NCBI RefSeq assembly: GCF_011045035.1
Contig: NZ_JAALAA010000001.1
Span: 390,566-454,565, forward strand
Reading direction: 5' to 3'
Length of the DNA: 64,000 nt
Source of the DNA: Nocardioides turkmenicus
Lineage (GTDB): Bacteria > Actinomycetota > Actinomycetes > Propionibacteriales > Nocardioidaceae
The notes below the pieces were generated by a model. That model ran no database searches. It was not told the DNA's origin and saw nothing but the letters and a program-made list of their open reading frames with translations. The translations under genes were made by a program, and so were the position numbers. Below are positions 15,877-24,309 of this stretch, piece by piece (within the stretch, counting starts at the first letter, position 1; each line of letters begins with the position of its first letter).

Positions 15877-16767
15877 CTAGACCGTGACGTTGAGCTTCGC
15901 GAAGATCTCCAGCGTCGCCTTGGAGCGGTTGAGCGTGTAGAAGTGCAGCCCCGGCGCGCCTCCGTCGAGGAGCTCCTGGCACAGCTCGGCGGCGACCGCG
16001 ATGCCCTCGGCACGGATGTCGGCGGGGTCCGGGCCGGCGGCTGTGACGCGCTCGACGATCTCGTCGGGGACCTCGGCGCCGATGAGCTCGCTCTGCCGGC
16101 GGATGGCGGCGAGGTTCAGGATCGGCATGATCCCGGGCAGGATCGGGATGTCGACGCCGCGGGCGCGCACCCGGTCGACGAGGCCGAAGTAGTCGGCGGC
16201 CCGGAAGAACATCTGGGTGACCGCGAACTCCGCGCCGGCCTTCGCCTTGGCGACCAGCACGTCGGCGTCGGCCTCGATCGACTCGGCGCCCGGGTGGCCC
16301 TCCGGGAAGGCGGCGACTCCGATGCGGAAGTCGCCGCGCTCACGGGCGAGCCGCACGACGTCGATCGCGTAGTCGAGGCCTCCCGGGGTCGGGGTCCACT
16401 CGGCGCGCGGGCCCTCGGCGGGGTCGCCGCGCAACGCCATCACGTGGGCGACGCCCTGGGCGGCGTAGGCGTCCAGGATCCCGGCGACCTCGTCGCGGGT
16501 GTGGCCGACGCAGGTGAGGTGGGCGACGGGCAGGAGGTCGGTCTCCGCGGCGATCCGGCCGGTGATCGCGACGGTCTTGTCACGGGTCGAGCCGCCGGCG
16601 CCGTAGGTCACGCTGACGAAGGTCGGCCGGTAGGGCTCCAGCGCACGGATCGCGTTCCACAGCTGCTCCTCCCCGGCCTCGTCCTTCGGCGGGAAGAACT
16701 CGAATGAGAACGAGCGCTCGCCCTCGTTGATCAGCTCCGCGAGAGAGCGTCCACGTCCAGTCACCAT
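15877..16767 (-). CDS. metF: Methylenetetrahydrofolate reductase
   Basis: A 296-residue TIM-barrel enzyme that reduces 5,10-methylene-THF to 5-methyl-THF for methionine synthesis. Motifs: FSFEFFPPKDEAGEEQLW, FVSVTYGAGGSTRDKT, HLTCVGHTRDEV, ALRGDP and GAEFAVTQMFF. The corresponding M. tuberculosis neighbour Rv2172c belongs to the same superfamily. TACGAT lies 6 nt before the ATG, so the mRNA is probably leaderless. The promoter faces that of the prenyl synthase gene across 34 bp. Confidence 0.92.
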   Translation of the reverse strand: MVTGRGRSLAELINEGERSFSFEFFPPKDEAGEEQLWNAIRALEPYRPTFVSVTYGAGGSTRDKTVAITGRIAAETDLLPVAHLTCVGHTRDEVAGILDAYAAQGVAHVMALRGDPAEGPRAEWTPTPGGLDYAIDVVRLARERGDFRIGVAAFPEGHPGAESIEADADVLVAKAKAGAEFAVTQMFFRAADYFGLVDRVRARGVDIPILPGIMPILNLAAIRRQSELIGAEVPDEIVERVTAAGPDPADIRAEGIAVAAELCQELLDGGAPGLHFYTLNRSKATLEIFAKLNVTV

Positions 16768-16801
16768 CGGGCCATCGTAGGCAGTGCCCTAGGCTCGGAG
16801 A

Positions 16802-17887
16802 GTGAATGAAACGTGGGACGCCGATGAATTCCGCAGTCGCGTCCAGGGGGCACTGGACACCTTTCTCGAGACCCAGTCCGAGCGGCTGGTCCCGCTCGGC
16901 GACGAGGTCGAGCCGCTGCTTCGCCGGGCACGCGAGTCGATGTCCGGCGGCAAGCGCCTGCGCGCCGCCTTCTGCTGTTGGGGCTTCCACGCCGTGCGGC
17001 CCGCGCCCTCTCCCGCCGAGGAGGAGGCGCTCGTGCGGGCGGCCGCCGCGCTCGAGCTGCTCCAGGCCTCCGCGCTCGTCCACGACGACGTCATCGACGA
17101 CTCCGACACCCGGCGCGGCGCGCCCGCCGCCCACCGCGCGTTCGAGGCAGACCACGCCGCCGCGGGCTGGCCGGGCCGGTCCCGCGCCTACGGTGATGCC
17201 GCTGCCGTGCTCCTCGGAGACCTGCTGCTGACCTGGTCGGACGAGCTGCTGCGTACCTCTGGGTTCGGGGCTGCCGAGACCGCGGCCGCGCTGTCGGTGT
17301 TCGACCACACCCGCAGCGAGGTGATCGCCGGGCAGTTCCTCGACATCACCGTCCAGGCGCGCGGCGCCGCGGACGTGGAGGCCGCGATGAAGGTGGTGCG
17401 CTACAAGGCGGCCAAGTACTCCGTCGAACGTCCCCTCCACGTCGGCGCCGCCCTGGCCGGTGCCTCACCGGCCCAGATCGAGGCGCTGTCGGCCTACGGG
17501 CTCCCCGTCGGCGAGGCCTTCCAGCTGCGCGACGACCTCCTCGGCGTCTTCGGCGACCCCTCGGTCACCGGCAAGCCCGCCGGCGACGATCTCGTCGAGG
17601 GCAAGCGCACCGTCCTGGTCGCCCTCGCCCTGACCGGCTCGACGCCCGCGGATGCCGACCGCCTCGACCGCGCGCTCGGCCAACCGCTCAGCGCCGAGCA
17701 GGTCGCCGAGCTGCGGACGATCATCACCACCTCGGGCGCCGAGCAGCAGGTGGAGAAGACGATCACCGAGCTCGCCGACCAGGGCCTCACCGCTCTCGAC
17801 GACGCCAAGACTTCGGGAGTCCTCGACGCCAACGCCGCCGAGGTCCTCCGCGCCCTCGCCACCGCGGCCACCCAGCGCACCGTCTGA
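16802..17887 (+). CDS. Polyprenyl diphosphate synthase (IdsA2-like)
   Basis: A 361-residue trans-prenyltransferase that makes a C15-C20-type prenyl diphosphate from IPP and an allylic starter. The first Asp-rich motif is LVHDDVIDDSDTRRG (about residues 94-108) and the second is QLRDDLLGVFGD (about 241-252); GGKRLR is present near 50. Product length cannot be read with confidence. The position matches M. tuberculosis idsA2 (Rv2173). The GTG start lies 6 nt after TAGGCT (16790-16795), indicating leaderless expression. Confidence 0.9.
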   Translation: MNETWDADEFRSRVQGALDTFLETQSERLVPLGDEVEPLLRRARESMSGGKRLRAAFCCWGFHAVRPAPSPAEEEALVRAAAALELLQASALVHDDVIDDSDTRRGAPAAHRAFEADHAAAGWPGRSRAYGDAAAVLLGDLLLTWSDELLRTSGFGAAETAAALSVFDHTRSEVIAGQFLDITVQARGAADVEAAMKVVRYKAAKYSVERPLHVGAALAGASPAQIEALSAYGLPVGEAFQLRDDLLGVFGDPSVTGKPAGDDLVEGKRTVLVALALTGSTPADADRLDRALGQPLSAEQVAELRTIITTSGAEQQVEKTITELADQGLTALDDAKTSGVLDANAAEVLRALATAATQRTV

Positions 17888-17908
17888 GGCCGCGGGCCCG
17901 GCGACGCC

Positions 17909-18589
17909 TCAGAGGCGTTCGGCGGACATCTGGAAGAGGACCTTCTCCGACGGCTCGTCGGAGCCGCCCATGGGCTCCATGGTGACCATGAGGTCACCGT
18001 CCTCGACGGGTACGGCCACGGCCATCTCCTCGTCGAGGACGCCGGCGGACTCCATGCCGGCGTCGGTGTGCCACCAGACCTGGTAGGTCATCCCGGCGGG
18101 GCGGGAGAGGTGGGCGGTGTCGACGGCGACCATGTGCATCTCGTGGGACATCGCGACCATCAGCTCGCCGTCGGAGGTCTTCTCCTTGTGCATCCTCGCG
18201 TCGGGGGCCGACATCACCTGGGCGGCGGTCATGCGTGGCGGGTCGTCGTCGCGTACGACCATCCCGACCGTCACGCCGACGCCGACGATCACCGCGGCAG
18301 CCGCCGCGATCGCCCCCAGGAGCCAGCGACGGCGAGGGCGCGAGCCCGCCGCGACCACAGGCGGCAGCTGCGGCATCTCCGAGGCCGTACGCAGCACCCG
18401 GCCGCGCAGCGAGGCCGGCGGCGTCTCGGCGACCTCTCCGGCGAGGGACGCCGTCGCGGACCGCAGCGAGTCGACCTCCTCGCGGCACTCGGGGCAGACC
18501 GCCAGGTGGGCCTCGAACTCAGCGCGTTCGGCCGGTTCCAGCGCGTCCAGGAGATAGGCCCCGACCAGGCCGTGCACGTCAGGCGCCAT
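17909..18589 (-). CDS. rskA: Anti-sigma-K factor RskA family
   Basis: A 226-residue membrane anti-sigma factor. The cytoplasmic N-terminus has the zinc-binding HLAVCPECR motif (His28, Cys32, Cys35), a helix spans about residues 88-111, and the extracytoplasmic RskA domain ends with TYQVWWHTDAG and MVTMEPMGGSDEPS. It should hold SigK until proteolysis releases it. Its start overlaps the end of sigK by 11 bp, so the pair is coupled. Confidence 0.9.
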   Translation of the reverse strand: MAPDVHGLVGAYLLDALEPAERAEFEAHLAVCPECREEVDSLRSATASLAGEVAETPPASLRGRVLRTASEMPQLPPVVAAGSRPRRRWLLGAIAAAAAVIVGVGVTVGMVVRDDDPPRMTAAQVMSAPDARMHKEKTSDGELMVAMSHEMHMVAVDTAHLSRPAGMTYQVWWHTDAGMESAGVLDEEMAVAVPVEDGDLMVTMEPMGGSDEPSEKVLFQMSAERL

Positions 18590-19178
18590 CGCCAGCCTCC
18601 AAGCAGTCGCGCAGACGGATCAGCCCGTCCCGCATCCGGGTCTTCACCGTCGGCAGCGGCCGGCCGAGCAGCTCGGCGACCTCGGGGTAGGTGAAGCCCT
18701 GGTAGTAGGCGAGCCGGACGGCCTGCGACTGCAGCGGCGTGAGCGAGTCCAGGCAGCGGCGTACGCCTTCGTGCTCCGATGCCGTCACGACGGCCTCCTC
18801 CGGCCCCACCACCGAGACCGGCTCCCGCCGCGCGACATGCTCCTCGCGGGCACGGGACGCCTGCGAGGAGCGCACCGTGTCGACCGCCCGCCGGTGGGCG
18901 ATGGTCAGCACCCAGGTCCTCACCGACCCACGCGCCGGGTCGAACCGGGCTGCCTGGCGCCACACCTCGGTGAACACCTCCTGGGTCACCTCCTCCGCGC
19001 GTGACGGGTCACGCACCACACGCCGAGCGACGCCGAAGACGAGCGGAGCCAGGTCGTCGTAGAGGCGACCGAAGGCGTCCAGGTCTCCCCCGGCGACGGC
19101 GACGAGCACCGCTCCGGGATCCGGGTCCGTCGGGTCGGGCGACGACTCCTCGCCCACGACCCGCAACGCTCGGCGCAC
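18579..19178 (-). CDS. sigK: ECF RNA polymerase sigma factor SigK
   Basis: A 199-residue ECF sigma factor. Region 2 is about residues 35-100 (VARRVVRDPSRAEEVTQEVFTEVWRQ, then SVRTWVLTIAHRRAVD) and region 4 about 140-190 (LTPLQSQAVRLAYYQGFTYPEVAELL, then LPTVKTRMRDGLIRLRDCL). Coupled to an RskA-type anti-sigma, which supports SigK. The GTG start has GGAAGGGGG upstream. A CAATCC-N16-CGAACC promoter lies 40-67 bp upstream and resembles a second one facing the Mo oxidoreductase, so sigK is probably autoregulated. Confidence 0.9.
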   Translation of the reverse strand: MRRALRVVGEESSPDPTDPDPGAVLVAVAGGDLDAFGRLYDDLAPLVFGVARRVVRDPSRAEEVTQEVFTEVWRQAARFDPARGSVRTWVLTIAHRRAVDTVRSSQASRAREEHVARREPVSVVGPEEAVVTASEHEGVRRCLDSLTPLQSQAVRLAYYQGFTYPEVAELLGRPLPTVKTRMRDGLIRLRDCLEAGDGA

Positions 19179-19214
19179 GCGCGCCCCCTTCCGACGTAAT
19201 GACAGATCTCACCC

Positions 19215-19245
19215 GAGGGTTCGCAGCCGAGGGGTGGGAGGATTG
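19215..19245 (-). promoter_or_regulatory. Probable SigK promoter for sigK-rskA
   Basis: Minus strand: CAATCC (19245-19240), 16 nt, then CGAACCCTC (19223-19215). The -35 and -10 blocks, and the spacing, match the promoter on the opposite strand at 19249-19279. The mycobacterial SigK consensus as I remember it is CCATCC-N16/17-CCGAAT. Confidence 0.65.
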
Positions 19246-19248
19246 GTC

Positions 19249-19279
19249 CCATCCGACCACCGATCGGCCACGAACCCTC
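19249..19279 (+). promoter_or_regulatory. Probable SigK promoter for the Mo oxidoreductase
   Basis: CCATCC (19249-19254), 16 nt, then CGAACCCTC (19271-19279). This is 4 bp from, and head-to-head with, the sigK promoter, and shares its 9-bp -10 block exactly. The expected start of transcription is at or next to the ATG at 19283, so this mRNA would be leaderless. Confidence 0.65.
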
Positions 19280-19282
19280 AGC

Positions 19283-20818
19283 ATGACATCCGGCACCGTC
19301 CTCGGACGCCTCCCCAGCGGTCCCGTCGCGGGCATCGCCGCGGGCGTGCTCGGCCTCGGCGTCGCCGAGCTCATCGCCGCCCTCGCGCGTGGCACCTCTC
19401 CCCTGCTCGCGCTCGGCGACCGGGTCATCGACCTCACCCCGCGCTGGCTCAAGGAGGCCGCGGTCGCCACCTTCGGCACCGCCGACAAGCCGATCCTGCT
19501 GGCCTGCGTCGCGCTGGTCACGCTGGCCCTGCTCGCAGTGGCCGGCGCCTTGGCCGTACGCCGCCCCGTGCTCGGCGCGGGCATGTTCCTGCTCCTCGGG
19601 GCCGTCGATGCCGCCGCCCTGCTGGCCGACCGAGCCGGCAACGGGGCGGCCGGCATCGTCGCGCTGGTCATCGGCCTCGTGATCGGCATCGTCGCCCTGG
19701 TCCTGCTCACCCGGCGCCTGCGCGGGCCGGGCGAGACACCCGCCGAGGCGGAGGCACCCGACGGCTTCGACCGGCGCAGCTTCCTGATCGCCGCGGCGGC
19801 CGTGACCGCCGTGGGCGCGGCCGGCGGGGTCGGCGCGAAGGTCGTCACCGCGCGCCGGCACCCGGCGACGCGACTGGCCATCCCGACGCCCGTCTCCCCC
19901 GCCGCGCCCCTCCCGGCCGGCGTGGAGCTGCCGATCAAGGGCCTGACGCCCCACCTGACCCCCGTCGACGACTTCTACCGCATCGACATCGCCCTGCTCA
20001 CCCCACGTGTCGACCTCGCCGACTACCGCCTCACGATCCACGGCCTGGTCGACAACCCGATCGAGCTGACCTACGAGGACCTGCTCGCGATGCCGCTCTA
20101 CGAGCGTCGCGTCACGATCTGCTGCGTCTCCAACGAGGTCGGCGGCGACCTGATCGGCAACGCGACCTGGACCGGCGTACGCATCCGCGACGTCCTCCGG
20201 CGCGCCGGCCTGACCCAAGGCGCCGACGCGGTGAAGTCCACCGGTGCCGACGGCATCACCATCGGCACCCCGCTCGAGGCGCTCACCGACGGCCGCGACT
20301 CCCTCCTCGCGATCGCCCAGGACGGGGAGCCGCTGACCCCGGACCACGGCTTCCCGGTCCGCATGGTCGTCCCCGGCCTCTACGGCTACGTCTCGGCGAC
20401 CAAGTGGCTCACCGACCTCGAGGTCACCCGCTTCGCCGACTTCCGCGCCTACTGGACCGACCGGGGCTGGTCGGCCGAGGGCCCGATCAAGACCCAGTGC
20501 CGCATCGACCTGCCCCGGGAGAACCCCGATGCCGTAGGCGAGGTGACCGTCGCCGGCGTCGCCTGGGCGCAGCACCGCGGCGTCAGCAGGGTGGAGGTAC
20601 GCATCGACGACGGCCCCTGGCAACCCGCCACGCTCGCGGCCGAGGACAGCATCGACACCTGGCGGCAGTGGAGCTACCGCTGGGAGGCCACCGCCGGCGA
20701 GCACCGGATCCAGGCGCGGGCCTACGACCGCACCGGCACCCCGCAGACCGGGAGCGAGGCGCCGCCCGCTCCCGACGGAGCAACCGGCTACCCGACCCGC
20801 ACCGTCACGGTCGGGTGA
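19283..20818 (+). CDS. Membrane-anchored molybdopterin-dependent oxidoreductase (sulfite-oxidase fold)
   Basis: A 511-residue protein with four N-terminal membrane helices (residues ~10-155), a DRRSFLIAAAAVTAVGAAG segment resembling a twin-arginine signal (~168-186), and an exported sulfite-oxidase-type Mo domain. That domain has RRVTICCVSNEVGGDLIGNATWTG with the likely Mo-ligating Cys, followed by a C-terminal dimerisation domain (~420-505). Its substrate is unknown. It is divergent from sigK and under a matching promoter, so it is probably a SigK regulon member. ATG at 19283; the open frame begins earlier in antisense to sigK. Confidence 0.87.
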   Translation: MTSGTVLGRLPSGPVAGIAAGVLGLGVAELIAALARGTSPLLALGDRVIDLTPRWLKEAAVATFGTADKPILLACVALVTLALLAVAGALAVRRPVLGAGMFLLLGAVDAAALLADRAGNGAAGIVALVIGLVIGIVALVLLTRRLRGPGETPAEAEAPDGFDRRSFLIAAAAVTAVGAAGGVGAKVVTARRHPATRLAIPTPVSPAAPLPAGVELPIKGLTPHLTPVDDFYRIDIALLTPRVDLADYRLTIHGLVDNPIELTYEDLLAMPLYERRVTICCVSNEVGGDLIGNATWTGVRIRDVLRRAGLTQGADAVKSTGADGITIGTPLEALTDGRDSLLAIAQDGEPLTPDHGFPVRMVVPGLYGYVSATKWLTDLEVTRFADFRAYWTDRGWSAEGPIKTQCRIDLPRENPDAVGEVTVAGVAWAQHRGVSRVEVRIDDGPWQPATLAAEDSIDTWRQWSYRWEATAGEHRIQARAYDRTGTPQTGSEAPPAPDGATGYPTRTVTVG

Positions 20819-20821
20819 TGC

Positions 20822-21244
20822 TCAGCCCAGGTCGGGCAGGTCGGTCTCGGGCCCGTCGCCGCGCAGCAGCACGGTGAACGCGGGCCGGTCCTCGGAGATC
20901 TCCGCCGCACGGTCCTTCAGGACCCCGACGATCCGGTCGAAGCCGGCACGGTCGGCATAGGCCGCGCTCCCCCACGTCTCCCACAGCAGCACCGTGGGTG
21001 CGGAGAGGTCGCGCAGCGAGTCCCACAGCGCATCGAGGTTGCGCCCGAAGTGGGCCGGGAACCCGAGCGCGGCGCCGATGGCTCCCAGCACCTCGTCCTT
21101 GGTCTCGGCCACGTCCGCGATCTGCGCCAGCGACCAGCCGGCGCCGGTCACCGACTCCGAGAGGTCGGCGGCCGCCAGCTCGGTGTGCCAACGGTAGACG
21201 CCAGGCTCGACCCGCCCGGCGAGAAGACCTGCCAGTCCACTCAT
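20822..21244 (-). CDS. Barstar family RNase inhibitor
   Basis: A 140-residue protein. The barstar-like domain covers about residues 50-130: KDEVLGAIGAALGFPAHFGRNLDALWDSLRDL, then VLLWETWGSAAYADRAGFDRIVGVLKD. It is the likely inhibitor of the barnase-like RNase encoded 4 bp upstream. No signal peptide, so it should act in the cytoplasm and protect the producer. ATG at 21244 was chosen because the frame upstream runs through the RNase gene. Confidence 0.85.
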   Translation of the reverse strand: MSGLAGLLAGRVEPGVYRWHTELAAADLSESVTGAGWSLAQIADVAETKDEVLGAIGAALGFPAHFGRNLDALWDSLRDLSAPTVLLWETWGSAAYADRAGFDRIVGVLKDRAAEISEDRPAFTVLLRGDGPETDLPDLG

Positions 21245-21248
21245 TCCA

Positions 21249-21662
21249 TCACCCCCGGTCGATCCGTGAGAACGACTCGTAGTGGTCTTCGGTGTAGTAG
21301 AACTCCCCACCCTCGCCTGTGACGATACGCCGCGCACCCCGGTCATCGGAGCCAGGCGTCGGCACGGTGTACTCGGCGTAGTAGCCCGACGGCTCCTCCG
21401 GCAGGATGCCTTCGCGGTTGCCGAAGGTGCTGCCGTCCTTGCCCGGGTAGGGGAACGGGCCGCCGGCGTCGATCAGCTCGAGCGTCTCCACGCCCTCGGG
21501 CGGCAGGTCGGACTCCGCGATCCAGGCGAGCCCGCTCTCGGGATCGGTGCCGGTCTTCCCGCCGCCGGAGTCGTCCCCCGAACCTCCGGAGCCGCCGCAT
21601 CCGGCGAACAGCGCCAGGAGCAGCGCGACCAACACAGCGACCAGGGCGGGCTTCGACCTCAC
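21249..21662 (-). CDS. Barnase-type ribonuclease, predicted lipoprotein
   Basis: A 137-residue protein with a lipoprotein signal ending in LFAGC (Cys22), a Gly/Ser linker and a guanyl-specific RNase domain. The catalytic triad of barnase (Glu73, Arg87, His102) has counterparts at Glu97 (YYAEYT), Arg111/Arg112 (GARRIV) and His127 (TEDHYESFSRI). The GTG at 21662 has GGAGGA 5 nt upstream. It is followed by a barstar gene. A membrane-tethered RNase with a cytoplasmic inhibitor suggests extracellular RNA scavenging or a competition role (inference). Confidence 0.85.
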   Translation of the reverse strand: MRSKPALVAVLVALLLALFAGCGGSGGSGDDSGGGKTGTDPESGLAWIAESDLPPEGVETLELIDAGGPFPYPGKDGSTFGNREGILPEEPSGYYAEYTVPTPGSDDRGARRIVTGEGGEFYYTEDHYESFSRIDRG

Positions 21663-21696
21663 GACGGTCCTCCGAGACGTACGGACGGGGTGGCCC

Positions 21697-22068
21697 CTAG
21701 AGTGCCATGGCCTGCGCCCGGCGCTTGACCTCCGACCCGCGGTTCTCCCGAAGCGCGTCGATCGGGCGGCCGGGGAGGTCGTCGTCGAGGAAGAGCCAGG
21801 CGATGATCTCGCGGTCGTCGTAGCCGCCGTCGTGGAGCACGTGGAGCAGGCCGCCGAGGCCCTTGACCGGCAGACCGTCCTGGATGAACAGGGCCGGGAT
21901 GTGCTGCCCCTTGATGCCCGGAGGCACCGCGGCGGCGAGCTCGTGCTCACGGATCATCGTGCGCACCTTGCCCACCGTCACGCCGAGCTGCGACGCGGCG
22001 GTGGCCCAGTCGATCCAGTCCTCCACCAGGACGCCCAGATCCTGCTCTGCCAGCCGCAATTCGCTCAT
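21697..22068 (-). CDS. Rv2175c family DNA-binding protein
   Basis: A 123-residue protein with an N-terminal winged-helix-like domain (LVEDWIDWATAASQLGVTVGKVRTMIREHELAA) and a C-terminal part ending in the basic ENRGSEVKRRAQAMAL. In M. tuberculosis, Rv2175c lies next to pknL and is phosphorylated by it (known). Here it also lies divergent from the kinase. ATG at 22068 was chosen because TAATGT is 7 nt upstream, a leaderless arrangement; the frame is open to 22137. Confidence 0.9.
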   Translation of the reverse strand: MSELRLAEQDLGVLVEDWIDWATAASQLGVTVGKVRTMIREHELAAAVPPGIKGQHIPALFIQDGLPVKGLGGLLHVLHDGGYDDREIIAWLFLDDDLPGRPIDALRENRGSEVKRRAQAMAL

Positions 22069-22181
22069 AACGATCACATTACCGGCCCGGGTAGCCGCGC
22101 CGGAAAGTCGTGAGTGGGACCCGCTGGTCCGTACCATTGCCCGGTCCGGAATACTTCTCCGACCGGAGACAGGAGGATCGC

Positions 22182-24308
22182 GTGGCTAGTGAGGCGGACC
22201 CCCGTGACGGCGCCATCGGGCGCCACGGCGGAGGCTCGGCTACCGCATCCGACCCCCTTCTGGGCAAGGTCCTGGGGATGCGTTACCGGATCGTCGAGAA
22301 GGTCGCGAAGGGCGGCATGGCGACGGTCTACGTCGCCCACGACATGCGTCTGGACCGCATCGTCGCCGTCAAGGTCATGCACCAGAACCTCGACGAGGAG
22401 GGCAACTTCGCCGAGAGGTTCGTACGCGAGGGCCGGTCGGCTGCGAAGCTCTCCCACCCCAACGTGGTGGCCGTCTACGACCAGGACGAGGACGACGGCG
22501 TCGCCTTTCTCGCGATGGAGTACATCGAGGGCCACACCCTCCGCGACACCATCCAGTCCCAGGCTCCGCTGGGCGCGGCGAAGGCGCTGGCCTACATCGA
22601 GCCGATCCTGAGCGCGATGACCGCGGCGCACGCGGTCGGGATCGTGCACCGCGACATCAAGCCGGAGAACGTCCTCATCACCACCGGCGCCGCCTCGATC
22701 TCGCAGCGGGTCAAGGTCGCCGACTTCGGCCTGGCCCGGGTGATGACCAACAACTCCCACGACGCCACCACCGGCAACCTGGTCGGCACCGTCTCCTACC
22801 TGGCGCCCGAGCTGGTCACCGAGTCCAAGTCGGGCCCGCGCAGCGACGTCTACGCCGCCGGCGTCGTGCTCTACGAGCTGCTCACCGGGCGCAAGCCCCA
22901 CAGCGGACCCTCGCCGGTCGACATCGCCTACAAGCACGTGCACGAGGACGTACCGCCGCCGTCGAAGGCGGCGCCCGGCATCCCCCGCTACGTCGACGCC
23001 CTGGTCGCCCGCGCGACCGCCCGTGACCCCGAGCTGCGCCCGGCCGACGCCGGCGTGCTCCTGCGCATGGTCAACCGGGTGATGGCCACCTTGTCCGCGG
23101 GCATCTTCGACGACCCCGAGCTCACCGCCGACCTGGCGCTCCCCTCGGCCGGCGCTCCCGACAAGCCGGCGCAGGCCGCCAACGGCACCGAGGCCCCGAC
23201 GCGCGCTCACGACGAGTCCGCCGCCGAGTCGACGGCGGTGCTGCCGGCGCTCGGCCTGCCGCCCTCCGGCCCGTCCGGTCCCCCGCCGGGCCGGCCCCCG
23301 GGTCCGGCGGCACCACCTCCCGGCATGGGCCTGCCCGCTGCCGGCCGGCTCCCGCTGAGCGAGCCCGAGGAGAACGTACGCATCGCCCCGACACCCACTC
23401 AGCCCAAGCAGCGCCGGAGCATGCCGGCGACCTGGAAGGGGCCGGTCGCGATCGGCGCCGCTGTGGTGGCCGTCGCGCTGGTGGCGACCGGCCTGTGGTG
23501 GTTCATCGACGGCCGCTACGAGCGGGTGCCCTCGGTGGCCGGCCTGTCCCGGGCCGAGGCGACCACGCAGCTGCAGAACGCCGGCTTCGAGGTCTCGGCC
23601 AACACCGAGTTCTCCGATACCGTCGCCAAGGGGATCGTGATCGACTCCGACCCGGGCCGCGACGACAAGGCGCTGCCCGGCTCCACGGTGGAGATCAGCG
23701 TGAGCAAGGGCGTCGAGGAATACTCGGTGCCCAAGGTCAAGGGCATGCTCGCCGACGACGCCCAGGACGAGATCCAGGATCTCGGCCTCACCGTCGGCGA
23801 CCCGATCGAGAAGTTCAACGACAACGTGCCCGAGGGCCACGTCATCAACTCCCAGCCCCGCGCCGGCACCCTGGTGCGGCCCGGCAAGACCGTTGTGCTC
23901 GTGATCAGCAAGGGCCCGGCCCCCGTCGACATCGTCGACTGGACCGGCCGCAGCGCGGAGCGTGCCAAGAAGTCGCTCGAGGCCGACGGGCTCGTCGTCG
24001 AGATCCAGGAGGAGGAGAACCAGACCGCCCGGCCCGGCACCGTCCTGAGCCAGAGCCCCAACTCCGGCACCCTCCCCAAGGGCGAGACCGTGACCCTCGT
24101 GGTCGCCAAGGGTCCGGCCGCGGTCCCGGTCCCCAGCGTGGTCGGCCAGCACAAGGACACCGCGAAGCAGACCCTCGAGGCCGCCGGGTTCAAGGTCAAG
24201 GAGGAGGCGGAGGGTGGCATCAACCTCGGCCTCGGCTACGTGACCCGCCAGGAGCCCGCCGGCGGCGAGGCCCCCTACGGCTCCGAGATCACGATCTGGC
24301 TGAACTGA
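22182..24308 (+). CDS. pknL: PknL-like Ser/Thr protein kinase with four PASTA domains
   Basis: A 708-residue kinase. The kinase domain is about residues 30-290, with glycine loop KVAKGGMATVYVA, Lys in IVAVKVM, catalytic HRDIKPEN and DFG as VADFGLARV. A Pro-rich linker precedes one membrane helix (about 425-447), and four extracellular PASTA repeats follow to the end. M. tuberculosis PknL lacks PASTA domains, so the locus is pknL but the architecture resembles PknB. GTG at 22182 has AGGAGG 5 nt upstream. The gene is divergent from the Rv2175c-like gene. Confidence 0.92.
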   Translation: MASEADPRDGAIGRHGGGSATASDPLLGKVLGMRYRIVEKVAKGGMATVYVAHDMRLDRIVAVKVMHQNLDEEGNFAERFVREGRSAAKLSHPNVVAVYDQDEDDGVAFLAMEYIEGHTLRDTIQSQAPLGAAKALAYIEPILSAMTAAHAVGIVHRDIKPENVLITTGAASISQRVKVADFGLARVMTNNSHDATTGNLVGTVSYLAPELVTESKSGPRSDVYAAGVVLYELLTGRKPHSGPSPVDIAYKHVHEDVPPPSKAAPGIPRYVDALVARATARDPELRPADAGVLLRMVNRVMATLSAGIFDDPELTADLALPSAGAPDKPAQAANGTEAPTRAHDESAAESTAVLPALGLPPSGPSGPPPGRPPGPAAPPPGMGLPAAGRLPLSEPEENVRIAPTPTQPKQRRSMPATWKGPVAIGAAVVAVALVATGLWWFIDGRYERVPSVAGLSRAEATTQLQNAGFEVSANTEFSDTVAKGIVIDSDPGRDDKALPGSTVEISVSKGVEEYSVPKVKGMLADDAQDEIQDLGLTVGDPIEKFNDNVPEGHVINSQPRAGTLVRPGKTVVLVISKGPAPVDIVDWTGRSAERAKKSLEADGLVVEIQEEENQTARPGTVLSQSPNSGTLPKGETVTLVVAKGPAAVPVPSVVGQHKDTAKQTLEAAGFKVKEEAEGGINLGLGYVTRQEPAGGEAPYGSEITIWLN

Positions 24309-24309
24309 C

